Shown here piece after piece: positions 9,356 through 17,538 of a DNA stretch of 41,803 bases. The translations under genes and the position numbers were made by a program. The stretch is from positions 1 through 41,803 of the IMG/VR virus record IMGVR_UViG_3300021197_000274. One strand, written 5' to 3'. Below the pieces are notes generated by a model. The model was not told the origin of the DNA and did not search any database. It saw only the letters and a program-made list of their open reading frames with translations. Numbering within the stretch: the first letter of the stretch is position 1; each line of letters starts with the position of its first letter. This stretch comes from a virus.

Positions 9356-9709
9356 ATGTATAACTATAAACGCAAGTCAAACAAATTCGGTGCTAGAAAA
9401 ACAAAATTCATGGGATACACCTTTGATTCCATGTGGGAAGCGGAGCGTTGGGGCGAGTTATCAGCCATGCAGAGAGCTGGAGTTGTGAAGGATCTGGAGC
9501 GTCAAGTCAGATATGACCTTGTGATAAATGATCAGAAGATTTGTGCTTACATTGCAGACTTTCGATACAAATTAATTGATGAAGATGGGTTTGAGAAAGA
9601 AATTGTTGAGGATGCCAAAGGCGTAGAAACCGCAGAGTTCAAGCTAAAAAAGAAGATGATGAAAGCAATACTGGGCATTGATGTAATTATTTCTAAAAAA
9701 AGGCGTTGA
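9356..9709 (+). CDS. DUF1064-type PD-(D/E)XK nuclease (Holliday-junction resolvase-like)
   Basis: A 117-residue protein beginning MYNYKRKSNKFGARKT. Family signatures are clear: FDSMWEAERW with a helix Glu near 28, then IADFRY with Asp68, then VEDAKG with Glu85/Lys88, forming the PD-(D/E)XK active site. DUF1064 proteins are small phage nucleases thought to resolve branched DNA. The start at 9356 is preferred because the family motif begins a few residues later; upstream in-frame codons fall in the intergenic region shared with the divergent repressor gene. It opens the DNA metabolism region. Confidence 0.85.
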   Translation: MYNYKRKSNKFGARKTKFMGYTFDSMWEAERWGELSAMQRAGVVKDLERQVRYDLVINDQKICAYIADFRYKLIDEDGFEKEIVEDAKGVETAEFKLKKKMMKAILGIDVIISKKRR

Positions 9710-9741
9710 CAAATACTTCTCAAGTTCTTACTTCTATAAAT
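9706..9741 (+). promoter_or_regulatory. possible promoter for the recombination/replication operon
   Basis: A perfect -35 hexamer TTGACA at 9706-9711 overlaps the stop of the nuclease gene. The -10 is unclear: TACTTC at 17-base spacing is poor, and TATAAA at 9735 is 23 bases away. A tandem TACTAACTAACGTACTAAC stretch follows. It precedes the first gene of the DNA metabolism operon, so some promoter is expected here, but the call is weak. Confidence 0.3.
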
Positions 9742-9777
9742 ACTAACTAACGTACTAACAGAACATGGAGACTTAAG

Positions 9778-10209
9778 ATGGGTGCAACACCTATTTATAA
9801 CGACCTGACTTTGCTGCACGACCGCCGCGAAGATATCAAAAACAAAATTAATGATCTCAATCGTGAATTGAAGGTTATTAATAATTCATTACAACAGATG
9901 TTTGAGGATCAAGCACGGATCAAGCTTGCTGAGAAGGGCAAGGATTTTGGTCAGGCTACAGTTGTCTCTGGTGATCATAAGGTCACTATTGATATTCGTA
10001 GGCGTGTTGAGTGGGATCAGGAATTGCTGACCACTCTGCTTAACCAGATGGATCCTTCGGATGCTCAACACTATGCAACAGCAAAGTATTCAATTGCTGA
10101 AGCTAAGTTTCAAAACGCTACACCAGAAGTAAAGGCGGCTTTGTCAGAGGCTCGTACCGTATTTCTGCAAGGCATTTCTGTAGACATTAAGGAGGTGGAG
10201 AATGCTTAA
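9778..10209 (+). CDS. coiled-coil hypothetical protein of the recombination operon
   Basis: A 143-residue protein. Residues about 10-55 form a charged coiled coil (REDIKNKINDLNRELKVI and onward); the middle has a beta-like segment (HKVTIDIRRRVEWDQ) and the end is helical. It has a good GGAG start signal and overlaps the following Sak4-like gene by 8 bases. I do not recognise a named family. Its fixed position just before the ATPase and the DUF669 protein suggests an accessory role in single-strand DNA handling or recombination, which is inference. Confidence 0.8.
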   Translation: MGATPIYNDLTLLHDRREDIKNKINDLNRELKVINNSLQQMFEDQARIKLAEKGKDFGQATVVSGDHKVTIDIRRRVEWDQELLTTLLNQMDPSDAQHYATAKYSIAEAKFQNATPEVKAALSEARTVFLQGISVDIKEVENA

Positions 10210-11074
10210 AATTATTAGTGCAGAAGAACGCCTTGCCGAGAAACGTGGTCATAAGATCGTGGTTATCGGTAAGAGCGGGATTGGCAAAACCAGTCTTGTA
10301 AGGACTCTTGATCAAGCTAAGACTTTGTTCATGGATCTTGAGGCTGGCGATGCCGCAATCGAGGGCTGTCCTGTGGATGTTATTCGTCCACGGACATGGC
10401 CTGAGTGTCGTGACTTTGCATGTTTCTTGGGTGGCGGTAATCCAGCTTTGCCTGATGACGCTGTGTACAGTATGGCTCACTATCAATCTGTGTGTCAGGT
10501 TTACGGTGATCCAACTCCTGTACTTGAGAAGTACGATACGATCTTTATTGATAGTATTACAGTCGCTGGTCGGTTGTGCTTCTCTTGGGGTCAGAACCAG
10601 CCAGAGTGTCGCTCTGACCGCACTGGAAAGCTAGACACTAGAGCTGTGTATGGCATGCAAGGTCGTGAGATGATGTCATGGCTAACACAGTTGCAACATA
10701 TTCGTGAAAAGAATGTGATCTTTGTCGGCATCCTTGATGAAAAGACAGACGATTATGGAAGGGCTACTTTTGATCTACAAATCGAAGGTGCAAAGACTGG
10801 CAGGGAATTGCCAGGAATTGTTGATGAAGTAATTACGATGACTCATCTGAACAGTGATGAAGGGCAGCAGTTTCGTGGTTTTGTTTGTCATACAATAAAC
10901 CAGTGGGGATACCCTGCTAAAGACCGTAGTGGACGCTTGGATATGATTGAAGAGCCACACTTGGGTAAACTAATGCAAAAAATGTCTAGTGGCGTTCCTC
11001 AAGTTGAGCGTCCTATGGCTTTTACTAATCCTGCTGAAGTCAGCATTGCAGAAGGAGATAATAACAATGCTTAA
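10202..11074 (+). CDS. Sak4-like RecA-fold ATPase (AAA_24), single-strand annealing/recombination
   Basis: A 290-residue nucleotide-binding protein. Walker A is VIGKSGIGKTS at residues 21-31 and Walker B is TIFIDS at about 113-118, followed by a Gln/Arg-rich region typical of phage AAA_24 proteins. This family (Sak4) is a short RecA-like recombinase that promotes annealing with the help of a single-strand-binding partner. The next gene encodes a DUF669 protein, its usual partner. The start has a strong AGGAGGTGG sequence and overlaps the previous gene. The family is confident; activity is inferred. Confidence 0.88.
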   Translation: MLKIISAEERLAEKRGHKIVVIGKSGIGKTSLVRTLDQAKTLFMDLEAGDAAIEGCPVDVIRPRTWPECRDFACFLGGGNPALPDDAVYSMAHYQSVCQVYGDPTPVLEKYDTIFIDSITVAGRLCFSWGQNQPECRSDRTGKLDTRAVYGMQGREMMSWLTQLQHIREKNVIFVGILDEKTDDYGRATFDLQIEGAKTGRELPGIVDEVITMTHLNSDEGQQFRGFVCHTINQWGYPAKDRSGRLDMIEEPHLGKLMQKMSSGVPQVERPMAFTNPAEVSIAEGDNNNA

Positions 11075-11708
11075 TCTAAATAACGTCCCCGATGACGATA
11101 ACAATCGTGAGTTTGACCTAATTCCTGATGGAACTGTTGTTCGTGCTTTTATTAAGTTGGAAGGCGGATCTACTGAGTTGCCAGAATATGGTGCTGGTTC
11201 ATTCTTTGAAGTTTCACAACAAACCAACGCAAAATGGTTGCCTATTGAATTGACCATTATTGGTGGTAACTTCGACAAGCGTAAGATCTGGCATAGGATT
11301 TTTGTAGATGGTACCAAGATGGGTGCGTCTGGTATGCCAATCGCAAAAGAGATTGGCTTGCGTACAATGAAGTCTATTATTGATAGTGCTTTTGGTCTTG
11401 ACCCAAAAGATCAATCTGAAGCGTCACAGCAGAAGCGTAACTTGCAAGGTGTTAATCAGCTTAATGGCATGGAGTTCTGTTTTAAAGTTGGTATTGAAAA
11501 AGGCACTAATGGCTATGCTGATAAAAATAAAATCAAGGTTGTATTGACACCAGACATGAATGGATTTATTGCTGGGTCTGCAACACAGTCAGCACCAGCT
11601 AGTGCGCCACCTATGCAACAGCCTGTGGCAACACAGACAGCGCCACAGCAAACTGCTACAGCAGGAGTGGTTCCACCTTGGGCAAGTAACCCAGGAGCTG
11701 GACAATGA
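11067..11708 (+). CDS. DUF669 protein, single-strand-DNA-binding-like partner of Sak4
   Basis: A 213-residue protein beginning MLNLNNVPDDDNNREFDLIPDG, the usual DUF669 opening. A beta-rich core (FEVSQQTNAKWLPIELTI, IWHRIFVDG) is followed by a disordered Gln/Pro/Ala tail ending PPWASNPGAGQ, like the flexible tails of single-strand-binding proteins. I chose the start at 11067 because AAGGAG lies 9 bases upstream and it overlaps the ATPase stop by 8 bases; a longer frame starting at 10989 would lie inside the ATPase gene. Likely coats single-stranded DNA for recombination and replication. Confidence 0.85.
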   Translation: MLNLNNVPDDDNNREFDLIPDGTVVRAFIKLEGGSTELPEYGAGSFFEVSQQTNAKWLPIELTIIGGNFDKRKIWHRIFVDGTKMGASGMPIAKEIGLRTMKSIIDSAFGLDPKDQSEASQQKRNLQGVNQLNGMEFCFKVGIEKGTNGYADKNKIKVVLTPDMNGFIAGSATQSAPASAPPMQQPVATQTAPQQTATAGVVPPWASNPGAGQ

Positions 11709-11983
11709 ACTGGTTGAAAAAGATTCTAGCGGCAACCCTCCATGTGGTCGTTAGTCCGAGTTTGGGGGGTACTCGGGCCGCAAATCCCCCCATCCCAAAT
11801 TACTGTGACGCTTTGCGAGGTCTTTTACAGGCTAGATCTTATACGCTGTCAGAGTTGGAAAGTGTGCTTACTAAGAAGCGCAGCACTTTGTATCAAGAGA
11901 TGAGCGAATTGCGTAAGGCTGGCTACAAGATCAAAAAGTCTTATGACAAAGACTTATCTCAATACAAGTACATGATTGTCTAG
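11705..11983 (+). CDS. small winged-helix DNA-binding protein
   Basis: A 92-residue protein overlapping the DUF669 stop by 4 bases (ATGA). Residues about 34-92 form a winged helix: LRGLLQARSYTLSELESVL, then KRSTLYQEMSELRKAGYKI as the recognition helix, then a wing ending YKYMIV. The first 33 residues are unusual (Pro/Gly/Ala-rich) and are encoded by a stretch with strong competing hairpins (11756-11791). Winged-helix modules like this sit in many phage replication operons; it may be a regulator or a helicase accessory factor. No closer assignment is possible. Confidence 0.8.
   Translation: MNWLKKILAATLHVVVSPSLGGTRAANPPIPNYCDALRGLLQARSYTLSELESVLTKKRSTLYQEMSELRKAGYKIKKSYDKDLSQYKYMIV
11756..11791 (+). 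other. two mutually exclusive hairpins inside the winged-helix gene
   Basis: CCGAGT (11756-11761) pairs with ACTCGG (11771-11776) around a loop of TTGGGGGGT. Alternatively, the GGGGGG of that loop (11764-11769) can pair with CCCCCC at 11786-11791. The two folds cannot coexist because the G-run is the loop of one and the stem of the other. It lies about 50 bases into the gene, so it could affect translation or transcription of the operon. Seen in sequence; function unknown. Confidence 0.5.
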
Positions 11984-11985
11984 TC

Positions 11986-13668
11986 ATGTTACTCCGCAAA
12001 TATCAGGAGGTGGCAGTTGATGCCGCCTCCACAGCCTTAGACGATAAAGGCAACACATTAGTTGTAGCACCAACAGGTGCTGGCAAGACTATTATGTTGT
12101 CCGCTCTTATTGGTAAGAGATTTAAAAAAGGCGAACAAGTTCTAGTGCTGCAACACAGGGATGAACTTGTTTCACAAAATTCCACAAAATTTCATCGTGT
12201 GAATAAAGACATTACAACAAGTGAAGTCAATGCGTCTGGCAAAGACTGGAGCGCAGACACTGTATTCGCAATGGTGCAGACTCTATCTCGTGAGAAAAAC
12301 CTAGAGCAAATGCCGAAGGTTGATTTGATCGTAGTTGATGAGGCGCACCACACGGTAGCAGACACATATCAACGTATCATTAACGCCGCTAGGGAGGCCA
12401 ATGAGGGGGTTAAGATCGTTGGCTTTACCGCAACCCCCAATCGAGGCGATAAGGCTGGTCTAAGGGACGTATTTAACAATTGCAGTCATCAAATTGAAAT
12501 ATCCACATTGATTGATGAGGGTTTCTTGGTGCGTCCAAAAACATTCGTTATTGACGTTGGTGTGCAAAATGAATTGCGTGAGGTCAGAAAAACAATCGCT
12601 GACTTTGATATGGAAGCAGTTGAAAAAATCATGAACCGCCGCGCTGTTAACGTGAAGGTGGTTGAGGAATGGCAGCGTAGATGTATTGGACGTAAGACCA
12701 TTGCATTCTGCTCCACAATAAAACATGCAACAGATTTGTGTGAGGAGTTTCATATCGCTGGTGTTAACGCAGAGATGGTTACTGGCGATACTCCTAAACA
12801 TGAACGTGAAGATATACTGTATGAGCTGGCTCATGGTGACGTTGAAGTAGTTGTGAATGTGGCAGTATTGACTGAGGGCTTTGATGCTCCACCTGTATCC
12901 TGCATAATCCTGACTCGTCCATGTTCGTACAAGTCCACTATGGTTCAGATGATTGGGCGTGGTTTACGCACAATAGATCCAGAAGAGTATCCTGGTGTAG
13001 TTAAAACAGACTGCACGGTACTGGACTTCGGTACGTCAATACTGACTCACGGATCATTAGATGACCCAGTTAATTTAGATGGCGGTCAAGTTGATTCAGA
13101 AGCGGGGCCATTCAAGATATGTCCTAACTGCGATTCTTCAGTGCCGTTAGCGGCAAAACAATGCCCTATTTGCAACCATGAGTTTTCTTCTGAAGGTTCT
13201 GTTGATGCTGAAGAATTAGAACATTTTGAACTTACTGAAGTAGATTTAATGAACCGATCTCCGTTTCGCTGGATTGATTTGTTCGGGAATGGCGCATGTA
13301 TGTCCGCAGCAGGGTTTAACTGCTTTGCTATGGTAGCTGATGTTAATGGTCTTTCGGTTGCTCTGGTTAAGAAACAAAAGGGCGATGTCAGGCTTATCAG
13401 CGTGGGGACAAAACGTCAGGCAATGGCAGCGGCTGATGACTTCATGAGAATCAATGAGGATAGTGATAGTGCCAAGAAAACTAAGCGTTGGCTTGATGAA
13501 CGCATCACAGATAAACAACGTAATGCACTGAATCTACATGGCACAACAATAAGTGCTTTTGACTTCGGGTGGACTAAATATAAAGGGGCATGTATGCTCA
13601 ATTACGTTTGGAATAAACGAACCATAGACAAGATGGTTTATGACGTAGTTGAGAGAGAAAGCGCATGA
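11986..13668 (+). CDS. SF2 DEAH-box DNA helicase (ResIII/RecG-like)
   Basis: A 560-residue ATP-dependent helicase. Motif I is APTGAGKT (28-35), motif II DEAH (118-121), motif III GFTATPNR (147-154), and the second RecA-like domain carries motif V (LTEGFDAPP) and motif VI (QMIGRGLR). A C-terminal zinc ribbon CPNCDSSVPLAAKQCPIC lies near residue 378. It starts two bases after the winged-helix gene and overlaps the next gene by 4 bases. Likely remodels branched or duplex DNA in replication and recombination with the Sak4, Cas4-like and primase-helicase products. Confidence 0.93.
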   Translation: MLLRKYQEVAVDAASTALDDKGNTLVVAPTGAGKTIMLSALIGKRFKKGEQVLVLQHRDELVSQNSTKFHRVNKDITTSEVNASGKDWSADTVFAMVQTLSREKNLEQMPKVDLIVVDEAHHTVADTYQRIINAAREANEGVKIVGFTATPNRGDKAGLRDVFNNCSHQIEISTLIDEGFLVRPKTFVIDVGVQNELREVRKTIADFDMEAVEKIMNRRAVNVKVVEEWQRRCIGRKTIAFCSTIKHATDLCEEFHIAGVNAEMVTGDTPKHEREDILYELAHGDVEVVVNVAVLTEGFDAPPVSCIILTRPCSYKSTMVQMIGRGLRTIDPEEYPGVVKTDCTVLDFGTSILTHGSLDDPVNLDGGQVDSEAGPFKICPNCDSSVPLAAKQCPICNHEFSSEGSVDAEELEHFELTEVDLMNRSPFRWIDLFGNGACMSAAGFNCFAMVADVNGLSVALVKKQKGDVRLISVGTKRQAMAAADDFMRINEDSDSAKKTKRWLDERITDKQRNALNLHGTTISAFDFGWTKYKGACMLNYVWNKRTIDKMVYDVVERESA

Positions 13669-13943
13669 ACAGAGGGGAAATAAAACTCATCGTAAATTTT
13701 ACTGATCACTCAAGAATTGACGTTAATTGCTTTGTTAATTTTAAGGATCCAAGGGATAAAGAAGAGATCATAGATGTGGTCATGGGGGCTTTCGATGCAA
13801 TTGTTGAAGACAACAGCGACACCTCTCTGTTGAGCGGTTCTGCTGAAATAGATTTTTTTGAAGGTCTTTTGGTATACAAAGTTTGTTTTGAAGATGTAAT
13901 GGAGAAGGCTTCATGGGACTGGTCAAGAGAGACACTGCATTAG
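13665..13943 (+). CDS. small hypothetical protein in the replication operon
   Basis: A 92-residue acidic protein overlapping the helicase stop (ATGA). It alternates beta-like segments (KLIVNFTDHSRIDVNCFVNF) and an acidic helix, ending in an aromatic segment (ASWDWSRETLH). No recognised family. The following gene starts 31 bases before its end, so the three small frames here are tightly packed and probably co-translated. Confidence 0.65.
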   Translation: MNRGEIKLIVNFTDHSRIDVNCFVNFKDPRDKEEIIDVVMGAFDAIVEDNSDTSLLSGSAEIDFFEGLLVYKVCFEDVMEKASWDWSRETLH

Positions 13944-14146
13944 AGAAGATAGGGCAAGCGTTTGGCAATATTGGCTGGGATAGAAAATTAAGTGATCTTA
14001 GTCAGGAAGACGCAATCGGGTTAGTTGTTGTATTAAAAAGTATAGAAGGGTTAGACGATGAGTTCTCTGGGGAATACCTTACAGACCTTTACTTCAAATA
14101 TGGAGGCGGCAGAATCGGCCTCCAACCCGAAGACATCCCATTCTGA
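13913..14146 (+). CDS. small hypothetical protein, helical
   Basis: A 77-residue protein beginning MGLVKRDTALEKIG and ending IGLQPEDIPF. It is mostly helical with an acidic middle. It has a GGAGAAGG start signal and overlaps both neighbours: 31 bases with the gene before and 89 with the nuclease gene after, if the latter starts at 14058. Such long overlap is unusual but each frame is open with a plausible start. No family recognised. Confidence 0.6.
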   Translation: MGLVKRDTALEKIGQAFGNIGWDRKLSDLSQEDAIGLVVVLKSIEGLDDEFSGEYLTDLYFKYGGGRIGLQPEDIPF

Positions 14147-14864
14147 AACTTCAGAGTATATAATCCAAGAACTGGATCGGGGCATAAAGGAAAAAGAGAA
14201 CAAGCAACCAAGGCGCAAATACCTTGGCGCTTCATCCTTGGGTGAGGAATGCGCTAGAAAAATTCAGTATAGATACATGGGGCAGCAGGTTGATGAGGGC
14301 AAAGGATTTCCAGCCAAGACATTAAGAATATTTTCATTGGGTCACACTATTGAGGACTTGATGATCATGCACTTCCGTGATGCTGGGTTTGATCTGCGTA
14401 CAGAAAAAGGAGGCGAACAATTTGGTTTCGCTATAGCTGATGGTGAGGTTCGAGGGCATATTGACGGTGTTATTACGTCAGGTCCTCTTAACATACCCTA
14501 CCCGATGCTTTGGGAATGCAAGTCAGCTAACGATAGAAAGTTCAATGAATTTGTTCGTAAAGGTGTGTCTTTAGCCAACCCAGTGTACGCAGCACAAGTG
14601 GCTATGTATCAAGCCTACATGGATTTGACAGACAATCCATGTTGCTTCACGGTGTTAAACAAAAACACAAGTGAGATATACATTGAGCTGATTCCGTTTA
14701 ATCAGGAGCTTGCTCAATCAACAAGTGATAAAGCAGTTAATATAATTAAAGCGACTCGGGGTAACGATATGTTACCGCGTATCGCACAGAATGATGATTT
14801 CTTTATGTGCAAGTGGTGCGAGTTCCGCGATACTTGCTGGGATAAAAAGGAAAGGGTGGCCTGA
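14058..14864 (+). CDS. Cas4/RecB-like PD-(D/E)XK exonuclease with iron-sulfur-type cysteines
   Basis: A 268-residue nuclease. The PD-(D/E)XK site is GHIDG (about 133-137) followed by LWECKS with Glu153 and Lys155. Four cysteines have the Cas4/AddB layout for a 4Fe-4S cluster: Cys65 (EECARK) near the N-terminus and Cys251, Cys254 and Cys260 (CKWCEFRDTC) at the C-terminus. QVAMYQAYM matches the RecB-family motif after the active site. Proposed role: 5'-3' resection of double-stranded ends for Sak4-mediated annealing. ATG at 14058 has AGAAGGG upstream; 14100 is an alternative without one. This is a replication-operon enzyme, not evidence of a CRISPR system. Confidence 0.88.
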   Translation: MSSLGNTLQTFTSNMEAAESASNPKTSHSETSEYIIQELDRGIKEKENKQPRRKYLGASSLGEECARKIQYRYMGQQVDEGKGFPAKTLRIFSLGHTIEDLMIMHFRDAGFDLRTEKGGEQFGFAIADGEVRGHIDGVITSGPLNIPYPMLWECKSANDRKFNEFVRKGVSLANPVYAAQVAMYQAYMDLTDNPCCFTVLNKNTSEIYIELIPFNQELAQSTSDKAVNIIKATRGNDMLPRIAQNDDFFMCKWCEFRDTCWDKKERVA

Positions 14865-14874
14865 TGAGCCACCC
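14854..14874 (+). other. 7-bp perfect hairpin over the nuclease stop codon
   Basis: GGGTGGC (14854-14860) pairs with GCCACCC (14868-14874) around the loop CTGATGA, which contains the TGA stop of the nuclease gene. It lacks a T-tract, so a classical terminator is unlikely; mRNA stabilisation or modulation of coupling to the primase gene is more plausible. Confidence 0.5.
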
Positions 14875-14910
14875 TAAAAGTTTAAACAATGCTTGATGGG
14901 GTACAATATA

Positions 14911-17076
14911 ATGAGTGTAGTGAGGTTTGGCAATACTACATCTAGTGGTTCTTCTCATAATTTAGTTGAAGAGATTTCTACTAGGGTTCCGAAAAGCGAA
15001 CAAATCAGGGTGCTGCAAGACACGTTCCCTGCTGGTCGCATTCATGGCAAAACATTTTATATCGGATCATTACTTGGTGATCCGGGGCAATCGTTGAAGA
15101 TTGACATTGATCCTAGTTCTAGTCACTTCATGCGTGGTCAGGATTTCAATGGTGGTGTCGGTATCGGGGGCATTGTCAAGATATTGATGGAATCTCGTGG
15201 CATGAAGTTGTCAGAGATTAAGGAGATGTTTTCGCAATATCTTGGTGACAGTCCAAGAATTGTTCGTGATAACGCCCCAGTCGAAAATCCTATTAAGCCG
15301 CAGTATAATGCAAACAGTCCGTATGATGCGGAGTATGTATACACTAATGCTGATGGCGAGGTGCTTGTTTCTGTCAGGCGGTATAACGTCAAGGACATTG
15401 CTGGCAATCCCATGCTCAATACCAAGGGCAAGCCCAAGAAAGAGTTCCGTCCGTTTATTGAGGGTTCGCCATATTCTAGGTTTCCTGATGTCAGGCCATT
15501 GTATAATATCCCGAACATTTTGGCATCTGAGCGTGTCATATGGGTTGAGGGTGAGAAGTGCGCTGATGCTCTTAATCATGCTGGTTACACAGCAACATGT
15601 ACAATTGGCGGAGCTGGTGCGCTAACCAAGAAGACTGCGCCGCAGTATGACTTCTCTCCGTTTCATGGCAAAGAGTTAATCATATGGCCTGATAATGATA
15701 ATGCTGGCAAAAAGCTGGCTGATCTTATACAGGACTTGGCTCTTGCTGCTGGTGCCAAGTCAGTAACAATGTTGACTCCGCCACAAGGTAAACCTGATCA
15801 ATGGGATGCCGCTGATGCTTTGTCAGAGGGCTTTAACATTGCTGATTTCGTTCATACAAAATCAAATGTTACGAAAAGTAACATTAATTTACTTGATGAA
15901 AGTTTGTTGATTAATAGGTTCACAGGGCCAGCACCAGAACAAAAGTTCTTGATTGATGGTACGTTTCCGCTCGGGGTGCCGATTTTGTTCGCCGCAGCAG
16001 GAGATGCTGGTAAGGGTATGATGACACTGGACATGGGCATGAAGATCGCCTCGGGTGCGCCTATGTCTAATGCTTTTGGTGGCATGGTACAGGAGTTCGG
16101 TAACGTAGTCATCTTCACGGCAGAGGATGATGAAGCAGAGATGCACAGAAGAATTGACAGACTCGATCCATTCGGGGCTAGGTTTGATTACAAGTATCAG
16201 ATTCGGATTGTGCCATTACCTAATGTCGGGGGTGTATTTCCTATTCTAACAGAGGCTGGCGGAGAGTTCAGAACCAGCGACATCTTTGATCGCATTTACG
16301 AACAAATGTTACAGATGCAGGATTTGAAGTTAATTATCTTTGATCCGTTGGCATCATTCGTACATGCCGATGTTAATGCTGATCCAGCGGCTGGTGCTGC
16401 GCTTACTGGTTTGCTTGCCAAGACCGCAACAGAGACAGGGGCATCGGTGCTAGTATGTCACCATATGACAAAGATTAAGGATGATGCAGTGGTCAAGACT
16501 CCAGAACAGGCTCGTAATCTGATTCGGGGTACTACTGCATTGGTTGATGGTGTCAGGTCTTCGTTTGCATTGTGGCAAGTTGATGCGGCTCGGGGTCAGA
16601 AAACATGTGAAAAGCTGGGAGTTCCGTATCAGCGCAACACATGCTTTGATGGCGCTGTTGTTAAATCCAATGGCCCGGCAAGTAGAATTGTTCGGCATTT
16701 TGTCAGAGATCCAATGACTGGACTGTTGGAAGATCGAACAGAAGCAATTGAAGCGTTGGAGCGCGGTAGTGCAAGAGAGATTAAATTAGAGGCCATGTAT
16801 GATTGGATTGTCGAATCAGAGCGTAATGGTGTGGCTCTAACGCATATGAGCGGTAACAATGGAGTTTACAAGCGGTCAGAAGATGCTGATGCTCCTGAGT
16901 CACTGCAAGGTCTTAGCAAGCGTGTGTTAGAAGAATATGTTCGTAATTTACAATCTTTGAATCGCATCAATAAGTTTCAGTTGTCGGCAGCAGGGGGCAA
17001 GATCTGGCTTGGTGCTGCTGATGGTTCTATGTCTAGGGGTGAGTACGAAGCTGTTACAGCTAGGGATAATGTGTGA
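14911..17076 (+). CDS. TOPRIM primase fused to RepA-like (AAA_25) replicative helicase
   Basis: A protein of about 721 residues. The TOPRIM domain shows VIWVEGEKCADAL (about 209-221) and IIWPDNDNAGKK (about 256-267), supplying the Glu and Asp-x-Asp metal ligands for primer synthesis. The helicase domain has Walker A AAAGDAGKG (about 361-369) and Walker B LKLIIFDPLAS (about 473), with CHHMTK as a later RepA-like motif. The start at 14911 has GGGG 10-13 bases upstream; 14896 is an alternative at a TGATG junction. Primes and unwinds DNA at the phage fork. No polymerase gene is in the window, so the host replicase may be recruited. Confidence 0.9.
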   Translation: MSVVRFGNTTSSGSSHNLVEEISTRVPKSEQIRVLQDTFPAGRIHGKTFYIGSLLGDPGQSLKIDIDPSSSHFMRGQDFNGGVGIGGIVKILMESRGMKLSEIKEMFSQYLGDSPRIVRDNAPVENPIKPQYNANSPYDAEYVYTNADGEVLVSVRRYNVKDIAGNPMLNTKGKPKKEFRPFIEGSPYSRFPDVRPLYNIPNILASERVIWVEGEKCADALNHAGYTATCTIGGAGALTKKTAPQYDFSPFHGKELIIWPDNDNAGKKLADLIQDLALAAGAKSVTMLTPPQGKPDQWDAADALSEGFNIADFVHTKSNVTKSNINLLDESLLINRFTGPAPEQKFLIDGTFPLGVPILFAAAGDAGKGMMTLDMGMKIASGAPMSNAFGGMVQEFGNVVIFTAEDDEAEMHRRIDRLDPFGARFDYKYQIRIVPLPNVGGVFPILTEAGGEFRTSDIFDRIYEQMLQMQDLKLIIFDPLASFVHADVNADPAAGAALTGLLAKTATETGASVLVCHHMTKIKDDAVVKTPEQARNLIRGTTALVDGVRSSFALWQVDAARGQKTCEKLGVPYQRNTCFDGAVVKSNGPASRIVRHFVRDPMTGLLEDRTEAIEALERGSAREIKLEAMYDWIVESERNGVALTHMSGNNGVYKRSEDADAPESLQGLSKRVLEEYVRNLQSLNRINKFQLSAAGGKIWLGAADGSMSRGEYEAVTARDNV

Positions 17077-17528
17077 TGGGCTTGGGAATAGTTCCTATGA
17101 CTTTACGAGAGGCTAATGAGTTTGTGAATAACTTTCATCGTCATAATAAACCCACTCATGGAGGAAAATTTTCTGTAGGCGCAGTTCAAGGTGAAGATTT
17201 GGTTGGCGTTGCCATAGTGGGTAGGCCAGTGGCTAGAATGCTAGACGATGGCTTTACTGCCGAAGTCACTAGAGTTTGCGTTCCTGATAGCGCACCTAAA
17301 AACACATGCAGTTTTTTATATGGTCGATGTTGGCGCATATGGCAACAAATGGGTGGTAAGCGCATGGTCACTTACACTTTGCAGGAAGAGTCTGGATCTT
17401 CATTGCGTGGAGCTGGTTGGAAGATCGTAGGAGAAGTAAAGCCTACTGAATCTGGTTGGGATCGTGAAAATCGTAAACGGGATTGGCAGCCAATATACGG
17501 GCAGTTAAAATTTAGGTGGGAAGCATGA
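17076..17528 (+). CDS. XF1762-family protein (GNAT-like fold)
   Basis: A 150-residue protein starting at a TGATG junction with the primase-helicase gene. Conserved features are LREANEFVNNFHRHNKP, a GVAIVGRPVAR segment, EVTRVCVPD, and the CSFLYG...TYTLQEESGSSLRGAGW block, which resembles the acetyl-CoA-binding and C-terminal strands of GNAT N-acetyltransferases. XF1762 proteins are common in phages; a substrate is not established, and a link to DNA-base modification of the Mu Mom kind is a hypothesis. The neighbouring early region also encodes a cytosine methyltransferase. Confidence 0.8.
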   Translation: MGLGIVPMTLREANEFVNNFHRHNKPTHGGKFSVGAVQGEDLVGVAIVGRPVARMLDDGFTAEVTRVCVPDSAPKNTCSFLYGRCWRIWQQMGGKRMVTYTLQEESGSSLRGAGWKIVGEVKPTESGWDRENRKRDWQPIYGQLKFRWEA

Positions 17529-17538
17529 GTTTATTTTA

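Noticed and set aside
10308-10634. A 108-residue + strand frame inside the Sak4-like gene.
   Set aside because: It is in another frame of a gene with clear Walker motifs and has no start signal.
14854-14874. The GGGTGGC/GCCACCC hairpin as an intrinsic terminator.
   Set aside because: No T-tract follows and the primase gene of the same operon starts directly downstream.
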